From positions 561,068-625,067 of the forward strand of contig VWZL01002562.1 in assembly GCA_013396915.1 (NCBI GenBank): a stretch of DNA of 64,000 nucleotides, read 5' to 3'. This DNA is from Stercorarius parasiticus (Eukaryota; Chordata; Aves; Charadriiformes; Stercorariidae). Each line of letters starts with the position of its first letter. Position 1 is the stretch's first letter. The notes under the pieces were generated by a model. The model had not been told where the DNA came from, ran no database searches, and saw only the letters and a program-made list of their open reading frames with translations. Shown in pieces: positions 1-10,900 of the stretch. The position numbers and the translations under genes were made by a program.

Positions 1-2469
1 ATGGATATCTGCCCACATTTTTTCAGCCTTCACTCTGTCTCCTGACTTTTGTGGGTTTAAGTTACGTTCTTAATGCAATTTCAACATAGTCATCTTCGGT
101 GCACGGCTCTAAGTGCCACTCAGGGAATATTGCAAGGGACATTGTCAGAAGAGATTGTCACGGACACACCTTGAAGAAATTTCATTGGCAAAATCAGCAA
201 GTATTCACTCAATCTGCACCAGACGAGGGGTGTCTCACCCACCCACTCAGAGAGGGACGACGCTAATGCCACTCCTGGGTTGCTCCTTACCACATCTTTG
301 GAGACCTGTGTTAACGTGCCACGTACAGAGCCTGCTTGTGGGTATACTCAAGAAAAGCTCTCTGTTTCCCTGCCTCAGACATCTCTTGGTTTCTAAACAG
401 GACCAGCAGCATTTCCATGCTTCCCAGGGGTGACAGAAGACAAATTTAAAAAAAAAATATGCTGATGCTGAGGACTGTGTTTGTACCTGTGGGAGGCAGA
501 TGAACACCCCTCATCCCATGCGTCTTCCCTCCCCATTTGTGCTTCTTTTCAGATAAGAAACCACAATAACTACGGGGGAGCAAGCAGAGCCGAGCCAGGG
601 CCCTGGTGTGCCTGCCTGTCTTGGGAAGGCTGCCTTCCCTGCCTGCTCCTGGCATTTCTGAAGGCAACATGTGTCCCCAGGCCGGGGTGTGTAGCTGGGC
701 ATATTTCAGCCTGGAAAATGTCTGCACTGGTCCATAAAGCATGTTTTCTGTCATTTGCTTCCCTGTTTGTCTTGAGGAATTGCAGCTCCCAAGTCCATAC
801 CTCATCTCCCCCATCCCCTGAGCACCTGCTGGCTGCAGGGAGGGCTGGATTCGACACACAAGCCCCAGAGTAGGCAGGGCAAAAGGAGGACGAAAAGTCC
901 GATATAAGGTAGGAAGACTAATTGTTGCACCCAGCTTAGCTGCCAGCATCTGACTGATGAGTTGAAGGGGGACAGAGGTGTCCATCACCATCTAGGTCTG
1001 TCCTATATTTAGGCGGTGATGCAGTTACTGTCTGAGAGTTATCACATCCCCGCCTGGCTGAGCAGAAGACACATGCCCCAAGCTAAGGGGTGACCGGGAG
1101 CTGCGACTGCCACTGAAGTCAGCCGGCTCAGGTGGCCACTCGTCACATGGTGATTTTAGACTGGAGGCATACTTTTAAGAGGAGCTCTGGGAGGTAACCT
1201 GATCAGAGAAGCAATTGCTCAGGACTGGACGTTTTGGAAGCTATATTAAGAGACCTGGAGCCACACTAAAGGCTAGAGCAACTTTGTCCTCCTGTCAATG
1301 GAATCGTCATTAGATGGGATGGTGAAAACCCTATTCCTTCCTCTACTGCCACCTCCAAGCTAATTAATTCCACACTGGACACGGGCAAAGACTGCCCATG
1401 ACCTCTAGCTAGGGAACTCATGATATCCAGGGTCTAACACAGTCCCACTAATGCCTTCAAGAGGTTTCCCTGTGAAGTTTGAAGGTCTCCACCATTTGTG
1501 ATGTTGGCTTTGTTCAAACCAGTTAAAAATGCACCTACTTGGGGGCTGTTTGTTTTTAAGTGCTTCACCAAGGGTTCTCCTAATAAAAGTCTTTCCTCCA
1601 TCAAAGCAGGCGACGTGGCAGACCCTGCTAATTTCTTTGCCAGAGGAAATGAGGCTGCCCCTCATTATTTAAAGTGTCTGATACCATCACTGTTGGCTGA
1701 AGCCCACGGGTAAAACGGTTGCTCTGGCAGGGCCGGGGATGGCCAGGACAGATGCTGGGGCAGGCAGCAGAACATACAGGGCAGGAGCGGGGGTCTGGCA
1801 GTAACAGTAGCAGGGGGTGACGGAGGAAGAACCAGCAGCTCCCCGGCTCTGAAGGGAGCAGATTGAGATGCATTTCTACCTGTGTATATTTGAAGTTGGA
1901 TTTTATCCCTGCAGCTTGTATATACCATTTGGAGGTAGCAAGTACCCCATTGGGGTGCCAGGATGAAGATGGCCCTCACAGACATCTCTTCTAGTGCTTT
2001 TTACTTATTTTTAGTGAACTTTAAAACACGTAGGGCTATCATCTCAAACCAGAAGTTCCATGGTGACAAAAATCACTCTCCTTTTGGTGAAAAATAAAAC
2101 CCAGCGTGTTAACAGCCTTCTGAAATTTCTAGTGATCCAGGCACAAGTTTCTACATCTGCCTTCTTGGTGATAATTAGGGGGAAAAAAGCCCAAAACCCA
2201 AAACAACAAACCCTAGCAAAACTTTTCTCATTAGCAAAGGTAATTCCTCTTGGGCAAGTCAAATTCACAGTGCTGGGGAGAAGCCTAGAGTGGAAATTGG
2301 AAGATTGCACACATATGGGACTACAGATTTAAGAACTCTGTCATTATAAATAAGGAAAACAGTGTGTGTAGGAAGCTCTGCAAAGGTTGGGAAAGGCTGA
2401 TTTGTGTTTGTCACTGGAGCCTGGTGTCGTTTTTATTCTTTGTATGATTGGACTTCTTTTCTCTTTTAG
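1..2469 (+). other. FGF16: FGF16 intron 1 (3' part)
   Basis: No coding exon is recognisable here. The FGF16 first exon, which encodes the N-terminal third and the uncleaved secretion signal in this subfamily, is not present and must lie left of the window. The region is unique-looking with moderate GC. It ends in a good polypyrimidine tract and TTTTAG at 2464-2469. Open frames in 113-991 and 1405-2332 look non-coding. Confidence 0.8.
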
Positions 2470-2573
2470 GGATTTTGGAGTTTATTAGCCTGGCAGTGGG
2501 GCTGGTGAGCATCCGTGGGGTGGACTCAGGACTCTACCTCGGCATGAATGAGAGAGGCGAGCTGTATGGGTCG
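2470..2573 (+). CDS. FGF16: FGF16 coding exon 2
   Basis: This 104-bp internal exon has an acceptor TTTTAG before it and a donor GTAAGT after it. It opens with two bases that complete a split codon, then encodes 34 residues beginning [16 protein letters not shown] and ending [10 protein letters not shown], the central beta-trefoil strands of the FGF core. The length of 104 bp is the usual size of this exon in the FGF family. NERGELYGS favours FGF16 over FGF9 (NEKGELYGS) and FGF20 (NDKGELYGS), from my memory of those proteins. It joins exon 3 in phase 0. Confidence 0.95.
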
Positions 2574-5500
2574 GTAAGTTTAAGGTTTTGTGCTGATTAC
2601 ACCACTATATAACATACACAGCAATACAGGCTGCGGGGCCTCATCGGTGTCATGAGGTGTGTCTGTTGCAGGCCTTCGGATTCCTTGGGCTGCCACATAC
2701 CTCCATGATGCCACTATTGTTATAACATAAATGATCTATATGAAATAGGGTTGCGCAGGGAGGATACACTCATGCGGCGAGAGCCCGTAGTGGTGCCCAG
2801 TCCCTGGACACTCTTGGGACAGTGCTTGGGCAGCTGGGGAGACTTATCGAGCTTTTGCCTTTCAGAAATGGGGTGGCAACAGTCAATTAAAGGCAGAAGG
2901 GAAATTTAGCATAATACCAGGAGCTGCTTGTGTGTTTTCATTGCCTGAGTAACACATCAGTTTTATTCTCCACGTGATCACAATCTGCAGATTTTACATT
3001 TATATTATAGCTCTCTAACTAACGGAAGCTGAAGTTGAGTGTTATTTTTTTTATAACATTCTCTACAACTCCTTTTAGAAGGTTAGGGTGTTGCTCATAA
3101 TTTTCTAGTAGTGCCCTTTTCAGACTAAAATTTTCCGTGTTTTGCCAAAAACCAAGTGTAAACTCCATGTTAGCTTTTCACTCCACACAAACCCCTGAGT
3201 ACCTGTAAACTCTTCCTAACATCACTTATAGCAGATTCTGCCTCATCCTGTGCTGCTGTAAGACAAAGAAAGCAGAAGACACCCTGTTTCCAGTCCAGGC
3301 TGAGGTTTCTAGTGGCAGCTTGTGAGTTTGTCATTTGCTGCCTTGGTTTGGGCCGTGCCCCTTAGAGCTGTGGCTCGCTGGTCGCACTGATGCAGCTGGG
3401 ACCAGCTCAGGTCTACCTGGCTGGTTCTCTGCCCAACGTTACCGAACCTGCTCCATGCTGTGAAACACTTTGAACACGGGCAGGCCCAAAGAGAGAGCGT
3501 ACATCAGGGGTTTGCTGGATGAAATACCCACACACGGAACGAAGGCCTCTGCAGCTGGGACCGCAGGGAAGGGGAGCTGTGAAGAGCTCTGGCACCACGG
3601 GTAAAGTCTCCATCAACCTGGAGAGAGCCGAGCTCTCCTCTGCTTCTTTCTATTTAATTAAATGTTAAGACTTGCAGTCAAAATGCCAAGTCTTAACAAC
3701 CAGGCAGAGATGCTTCCTAAAGGTTAATTTAATGCAATTCCTAATTATTTAACTCAATTTAATATAAAATAGTTATTTCTAGTTAGCTAGAAGTATCAAT
3801 TCTATTTTGAAAAATTAATTGCATTCTAGATAGCCATTTTTAAGTTTTCTGTAGCTGCTGCACTACATTGGTGCTTTTTTCTTCAAATGCTCCATTCCCT
3901 TTAATTCAACCCACCACCTGTGTGTGATTTTCTTAAATGCCCCGTTCTGGGTAACAGCACTACCCCATGTGAGGATACTGATTTTTAAGGATGGATCACA
4001 GTAGATTTAGAATGAAATAAAATAAACCAGTTTTAAACAAAAGTGGAAGGGCACGTACTTGCTCTATCAAATCAGATCAATCTCACAGTGTAGAAAGTTA
4101 AACTCACGTACTCTGCATATAGAGAAGCCTTCAGAAAACCTTTGCTTAGTAAACAGTAACAGTAAACCACAAGTTTCCATCATCTTTTCTTCTCCCGTTC
4201 TCCTCTGAGACTGCCACAGACCCTTTCACTATTTAAGATGCAGTTACTGATTTTTATAAGAGATAATCAAATACTAGCATGCACTGATAACTCTTCTTTT
4301 TCCACTTCATTTCTGTAATAACATCTACCCTAAACGAAAGTTAAATGCAGAGACAGTGGTTAAATTACAAATCTGCAAGACAGATAAAAAGGAAAATCAC
4401 CAGGATGCCATAAAACACAAAAAAACCTTAAGGCCCGCTTCAGAAAGCAGGGCTGGACCAGCAGCACCTCTCCCGTCAAACCCCGAGGCTGCTCAGCAGC
4501 TCCTGGAGTCTCAGCTTTTATTTGTGCCTGCTGAAAAGGCATATTCCCTTCTGTGCTTTCAAACCCTGCAGTTCGGATAATAAATCAGCAGTTTAATGAT
4601 AGGTTAATTAAATTCTAGTGCCTGTGTTCATGCTATGACACAGAAACAAAAATAGGTCAACATTTTACAACACTTCGTCTGGAAATAGAATTGACCTGAA
4701 GATGTAATCATGGTAGTTTTCTCTCTGTCATTGCATCTTGTTCACTAGACGATGAACTGGCCGGACGCTGCAGGGACACAGTCAAACCACTGATCCAAAC
4801 TGTGCAGAAGTCACGAGCCGGGTCCCCAAATAACCCTGGAGTTTTAAAATCTGGGATACGTGGGTTGTACAATGATGGCTTTTCGAAATCGAAAGCCACT
4901 ACAGTATTCGTAATTAAAGGTCCATAAAACAGCGCCTAACAACAGCATTAGCATTACAATGGTATTTTAGGAGATTGCAGTACAGCAGTATCTTTACATT
5001 TTCAGCAAGTTTATTATTTCCCTCTGTGCCAATTTTGCCTGATCTGTGTGTTGATATAGCCAGAGCCAGCCATCGCCGCAGCGACACGTGGAGTCCCCTC
5101 GGGACAGACAGATAGCTTTTCTGCCTGTCCCTGTTAACCTTGTACCAATGTTTCTGTTAAGCTTTCTGCAGATTTCAGAAACACAACTAATACTAAGAGT
5201 AGCAAAAGTCACAGGCAGCACCTTGCACACTGCCTGTATGGCATTGGGCTCAATGGGAACATCCCAGGGCTTGGAAAGAAACATCGCACGTTGCAGGGTC
5301 ACCCAGACTCTCCGAACAATTTACACAAACATTGTACCTCCGACCAGCCCACTGAAGAGCAGGTAAACTGGGGCAAAGCAGCAGCACACGAGTTCAGCCA
5401 GTCAGCAGTTTCCAACATATTCTGAGTAAATGGCATCCAAGGGGAAGGAAAAAAAGTCTGTATTTATTGATGGATCTGGGAAGAGAAACCCATGGTTCCT

Positions 5501-6880
5501 GGTTCCCCAGGTCTCAGATGGCAAGGGCTGTGGCGTAGGCTTTTGGAGGGCTCACAACTCACCTCGGGGTTTATTTAATTAGCAGCAAAACATTCAAAAC
5601 AGGTTCTGAGCACAGGTGAGCTCCTGGATCGTATTACAAAACATCTACTGCAAGCAATAACATTTACTTAGCACTCTGTATGCCGCAGATAAGACACATT
5701 CCCTCCCCGAATAGTTTACAGTGTAGGTACAGTGTTTGTAATATTATAGCATCCTACGTTTGCAGACTGCCTTTCATCTGAAAGGACTCCCACATCCCCC
5801 CCAGAAGCTCCCCCATGGGACGGGATGGAGGGTCCCTCTGCAACACAGCACAGCAGCACTGGCAAAGCCACCCACATCCCCACAGGGCAGGGGACAGCCC
5901 TGCTCCTCACTGCGGCTGGGCACGTCCCTGTAGCTGGCACGGGGGAGATGGGAGGGAGGGGGAAGGAGCAATGGGCATGAACAAAAAGCCATCATTGAGT
6001 GGCTGCTGCCAACAGCCCCTGGCTGTAAGGGCCGGAGGGAAAAGCTGGTTGTGGCGTGGTGACACCAGTCCCATCCATCCCCCTTGCCCAGCATGGGATG
6101 TGCCAGCTGTGGGCTGGCACATGCTCATCACATCACCTATCGCCGCCGTAAATCTCCCCCGGGGTTAGACATCCCTGCAGCGCTGCTCCCCATCCGGACC
6201 TCCCGGGTCTTGTTATGGCCTCACATCACAGCTCTCGGGCGCTTCAGAAGATGAAAGGCCCGAGGAATGCTTTCATTCTCATGGCAGCCTGTGCTCTCCT
6301 GCGCCTTGAACTTTCAAAGCGGTGCTTGCTCCCATTTAAACCCTTCAGACGCGCTGCCCGCTTCTCCTCCTGGGGTTGCCTCTCACCCAAGAGAGTGGTT
6401 TTGGTGTGAGTGGTACCTGTGGATGGGACTGCCACGGGGGACATGGCTGGGGGTGGGCAGCCCCCTGCAGAGGACAGGGCCACCCCAGCAAAGCTCCTGA
6501 CTCACGTCCCCGTTGCAGACAGCTGCCTGTCAGGTTTAGAGTTTTGCTGCAGCCCTGCTTTCTATTTTTTTATGGGGCACCTTTGCAAAATGCACACCCA
6601 CCTTCTCCTCCTTTTGTCTCCTCCTCCTTTTGTCTCCTTCCTCCTCCAACTTCAGAGGTCTTTGGTTCCTGGCTTGTACGGCTTGTGCCCGTTTCCAGCT
6701 CTCACCCAGCAGAAATGTCCGCTGCAGCACAGTCCCCATCCTCAGGGGACCCAGGAGGAGGGAGTAGCTAGGAAAATAAATTATAGGAAAATAAAGTGAA
6801 AGAAGGAGGAAAAGATTTATTTTTCTTAATTTTTCACACAAATGTCTTTCTCTTCCCCTCCTGCCTCCGCCCCAACGCAG
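2574..6880 (+). other. FGF16: FGF16 intron 2
   Basis: This 4307-bp GT-AG intron has an AT-rich middle (about 3640-4700) and a GC-rich end (about 5780-6760). The open frames in 5716-6800 overlap each other on both strands and show no protein family, so I treat them as chance products of GC-rich DNA. Two AATAAA-like sites lie near 6775-6795 just before exon 3. No gene or clear repeat was recognised. Confidence 0.75.
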
Positions 6881-7126
6881 AAGAAGCTCACACGGGAGTG
6901 CGTTTTCCGAGAGCAGTTTGAAGAGAACTGGTACAACACATATGCCTCAACCCTCTACAAGCATCCCGACTCGGAGAGGCATTACTACGTGGCTCTGAAC
7001 AAGGACGGCTCCCCCCGAGAGGGGTACAGGACTAAGAGACATCAGAAATTCACTCATTTTTTACCCAGGCCTGTGGACCCTGCCAAAATACCTGCAATGT
7101 ACAGAGACCTCTTCCACTACAGGTGA
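6881..7126 (+). CDS. FGF16: FGF16 terminal coding exon 3
   Basis: FGF16 is a secreted heparin-binding growth factor of the FGF9/16/20 subfamily; it signals through FGF receptors and is known for roles in heart and limb. This exon gives the last 81 residues and the TGA stop. It starts [18 protein letters not shown] after an acceptor CCAACGCAG, includes [39 protein letters not shown], and ends RDLFHYR. The YASTLYKH segment and the RDLFHYR end are as I recall human FGF16, unlike FGF9 (ILSQS end) or FGF20 (LLMYT end). The open frame extends upstream to an ATG at 6842, but that 39-bp extension is intron sequence ahead of the acceptor. GC-rich third positions contrast with AT-rich ATRX. With exon 2 this is roughly the C-terminal 55-60% of a protein of about 207 residues. 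Confidence 0.96.
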   Translation, partial: KKLTRECVFREQFEENWYNTYASTLYKHPDSERHYYVALNKDGSPREGYRTKRHQKFTHFLPRPVDPAKIPAMYRDLFHYR

Positions 7127-7308
7127 TGTTTCCTGCAGCTGCCCCGTCAGTGTACATACTTGGGCTCCCACGCTTTTTCCCAGAGCACTATATTAATAGT
7201 CATTCCATCATTCCTGTAAGCGTAGATGACATAGGAAAGCACTTACATTGAATTCAGACACTGCTGTTCCTCCTTGTTTCAAGCGTATATCAAACCTGGG
7301 TTATTTAT

Positions 7309-7334
7309 GGGGGTGGGGGCAGGGGAAGGGAGGG
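7309..7334 (+). promoter_or_regulatory. putative RNA/DNA G-quadruplex in FGF16 3' UTR
   Basis: Five closely spaced G runs of 5, 5, 4, 3 and 3 with loops of 1-2 bases lie on the sense strand 183 bp after the FGF16 stop. This fits the G3+N1-7 quadruplex pattern. Any role in mRNA folding or 3' processing is inference. Confidence 0.6.
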
Positions 7335-7746
7335 AACCCTACGTATAATCTTTTGTTTTCATTCACTTTCTTTACGCGGTTGCTACAAGAGAGGCCGAAT
7401 ATTCAATGTTATGGTTGCTTAAAGGAACAAGCAGGCGAGCAAACCTGATCTCCAAGGAGCGGTGAAAAAAACCCTAAAAATGAAGAGAAGGAAAGAAAAC
7501 AAAAGACCACAGAACTGCTGCGGGTGCTGCTGCTAAGCTCGGGACGGTTACCTGCTAAGAAAAAGCCTTTCGAATGGTACCCTGCTTCAGCAGCCCGGGA
7601 GTTTGCTACATGGATGATGCTACATGGACTGGTCCTGATGCGTGGGGTTTTTCCTGCTGTTGGGGCGGGAATGGGGCGAGGAACATCATTCAGATGTAAG
7701 CATGGATACTGTGCATAAGGACAAAACTATTTATAAAATGTATATG

Positions 7747-7780
7747 ATATTTATTTTATATATTTATTTATTTCAAAATA
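7747..7780 (+). promoter_or_regulatory. AU-rich element cluster in FGF16 3' UTR
   Basis: Overlapping ATTTA pentamers (ATATTTATTTTATATATTTA followed by TTTATTT) lie about 100 bp before the AATAAA. Such clusters commonly mark unstable growth-factor mRNAs; this function is inferred here. Confidence 0.5.
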
Positions 7781-7880
7781 ATTTTATTTTTAATGAGAGA
7801 TGCTATGACCGGATTTTCACCAGGAAGAATAAGGTCCTACTGAAACAGGAAAAAAAAATGAGTTTTAAGATCTTATCGGC

Positions 7881-7886
7881 AATAAA
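7881..7886 (+). promoter_or_regulatory. FGF16: poly(A) signal AATAAA, likely FGF16
   Basis: This is the first canonical AATAAA after the FGF16 stop (755 bp downstream), followed by a T/G-rich stretch (TTGTCTTTATATTGTAGC). Confidence 0.6.
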
Positions 7887-7905
7887 ATTGTCTTTATATT
7901 GTAGC

Positions 7906-10900
7906 TTTCTTGCTAGCCCCTTTTTTTGGCACTCTCTAACAATTAACCCAGTATTTCCCCATCAATATGAATATTAAGACCACCTCTAAAAAGGCTTCGT
8001 GTGGTAAAGATAAATTACCTAAACTCCAAACTCTTCTACAAGGGTGACATCAAATTATACCTGGAATGGACCTGGGAAGCAGGACCCTCCTGAAATGACC
8101 GGCTGGAAGTCTAATGGACCGTAATTTCCAAGAACTGCAAATCCAGCCCTCTCCTTTACTGTGATATGGGCAAAATGGGTCCTCACACCTGGCCAAGCCC
8201 CAGGCACGACTCGGCTCTCGTGGCTGTCGGATGGGATCGTCCCAGAATGTGCATCACCATCGGTACGCAAGGAGGAACCTTGTGGGCAGGTCGGTGTCCT
8301 CAGTCTGTCCTCTGGTCTCTGGAGAGCCTGGGAAGCGCCAGTGCAGCTCTCGGGGCGAGCCATTGGCAGCTGAGATGCTTCGGCACGTGACAAAGCCACT
8401 GCGGATTAATGGTCCCGTCGAAAATCAGGCAGAGAAACATTTGGAGCATCTGCTGTTTGGATGGACCCATCGTTCCTGCAATAAAACTGCCACATGTCAC
8501 TTAAGACTTATCTGAAGCAGCATGGAAAATCGGTGGAGAAAAAGTAGAAAGCAACAAAAGCAATTTTAAAAACCCCTAATTTTTAAGTGATTAGCGTGGA
8601 TGAAGATCACCCCCGCAAGCACACGGTGGGAGCAGGAGCATGGTGGTGTACAGGCACTTTGCAGCATGGATGAGAACTTGGTATGAAATGCGGTCCTCCG
8701 TAGTGTGCAAAAATAGGTACAAATACAGCTGTAGTGGCTTCGAGTTGGGGTTTTCCTTATCAGAACTGCATTTTTCACAGTGCTGTTTCTCAGCCTTCCC
8801 CTTGCCAAGCAGTTGAGGTCGAATCTCAGCTCCTTCAGCTTCAATCCGTGAATTCCCAGAACGATTTCACTGACAGGGACAATCTGCACCAGCTGCTTCC
8901 CCAGCTGCACTGCTAAGGGAGCGGCAGCCCAGGTGCCCAGCCCGGCTCCTGGCCATCTCTTGCCCTCTGCCACCTCCCATGTCCCCTCGCTGTCCCAGCT
9001 GCTCCAGTAGCCACCAGAGGACAGGCTGCAGATCACAATGAGGAGATTACAGCAGCTTTTCCTTGAATGATCCAGACATGAAGGAATTTAATCCCATGTT
9101 TGAAATAAAAAGTGGTTATTTACCTTCTTCCTCTGAGTCACTGCTGAAACATCTCATCTCATCCAGCCATGCCGGGAGCATGAGAAGTGTCCTGAAGTGT
9201 ACTTTTGACCTTCCCCTCCGCGAAGGGAAATCCCTCAGCCCCCGAGCTTCGCCGTGCTCCCTGGGGTGATCCTGCCTCCCTCTAGCCAGGGCTTTCCATC
9301 AACGATAAATTGAGTGGTCAAGATTCTTCTCCTCCTCTTCAAAATGAAGGTCAAAGCCTGATCTCAGCAACACCAAGTACATTTTTCAGCAACTCGAAAG
9401 GGTGCTGATTTGGCCTGTGGGGGCAACGGGATGGACTCGTTCGTCCGACACCCAAATTGAAGAGCTGCCTCGGCAGGGCCTCCTGCTGCGAAGGGACGTG
9501 CAGGTGTGAGGGATGGTGTAAAACACCTTTTCAGGATCTGGGTTCAAAAAAACCTATACTTGCAAATGACAAAATCCACATCGAATTTACTGGAAAGGTT
9601 GATGGTGTCTCCCATGTGGGACGTTCTCTGAAGGGGGGAATTCAGCATTGCTAAATCCCACCCGAATGGTGGCTTTCAGCAGGAGTTTACTGGGTTTGGT
9701 TCTGGTGCAACAAAAATACTTAAAGATACGAGTAATCTGACTGGCCTGGGAACTTAATCACAGCGGAGTTCACCGCCACAGGCTTTGCTCACGGGGAGCT
9801 GAGAGGGATGCGCAGGGGCTGTTTTCATTGGGACTCTCTCCCCTCTTGGGCCCATCCCCAGGTGGAGCGGCGCTGTCCCCTCCTCCAGCCATTCCTCCTC
9901 CAAAAGCCAACGGGAGACGCTGATGGCTCCTTTGTCCCCGAGGCTTGGTCGGGGCTGGCAGATGGGCCCTGCAGCCGGGGCAGCGGACAGGGCCTCGGCC
10001 TGGCGCGACTGCTCCAGCCGCGGCAGATGGGCCCCGGGGGCTCCCCTGCTCCTGCTAGGACAGGTTTAGAGGAAAATGCATTTGCGATGCTTCACCTGAG
10101 AGACTCTCTCCTAAATTAGCAAAAGGAAGCATCAATGTATGTTTGGGATCTCAGCTCCTTTCCGTGTGCTTCAAAGTTACAGTGGCCAGCTGGAAAACCT
10201 CTCCCAAAGGGGAGGCAAAGGCCACCGTCCCGCAGAAACCCCGCTGCGCCCTTCACCCCCCAGTGCTGTTTTACACACAAAAAGCCGTGGGTCTGCAAAC
10301 ACCACAGTAAACAGGACAAAAGGCATCGCTTTCAACCCTTCTCCTTCCACCCGAGGGGTGGGCATGTTGTAAGGGAAACGTTATCCCGGGAACAGCTGTG
10401 CAAAGCAGGAGGGAGGAGGTCAGCGGCAAAGAGGTGGGCAATTTCTCGAGTCTTGCTATGGAGGGGGGCAGAAACGGAGGGAAACCCTCTACCTAAGGCC
10501 ACTGTGGCGCTGAGCATGTCACAGCGCAGACCCAGCAAAAGCCTCCGTCTCCCCAGCTTTGGCCCATGATCCGAAGCACGGGGATGGTCTTGGAGGGGGC
10601 CAAGGAGACAGACCAACAAGCAGCAATGCACGTGTGGCCTCAGGGACGTCCCCACGGAACTCTCCTGGGTGGGACAGGTGGTTCAGGGCTCCTTTCTCTG
10701 CCAGGGGAAGGCGCGGGGGCCCCAGAGACTTACCTTCCCTGGAGAACATGATGGAGAGCCCAAAAGAGCAGAGGGAGTCCAGGAACTCAGCACCGAGAGG
10801 CAGGAAAGGTGTCCTTCTGGTTCAGTGCTGCCCCTGAGATGTGTTGCAGCTGCCAGCCCATGGCTGAGATGTTCCTGAAAAGGCACCCGGGGATGGAGCA

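Larger units (their letters stand above)
7127..7905 (+). other. FGF16: FGF16 3' UTR (inferred)
   Basis: The 3' UTR is inferred from the TGA to just past the first canonical AATAAA at 7881-7886. It holds a G-rich tract at 7309-7334 and AU-rich ATTTA motifs around 7747-7780. The exact end is not proven; another AATAAA at 8480-8485 could extend it. Confidence 0.6.

Noticed and set aside
5716..6800. Dense overlapping open frames on both strands in FGF16 intron 2
   Set aside because: GC-rich DNA gives long frames by chance; several frames are open together and none resembles a protein.
6842..6880. Upstream ATG and 13 codons in frame with FGF16 exon 3
   Set aside because: This is intron sequence ahead of a clear acceptor (CCAACGCAG); FGF proteins continue from exon 2 in phase 0 at 6881.
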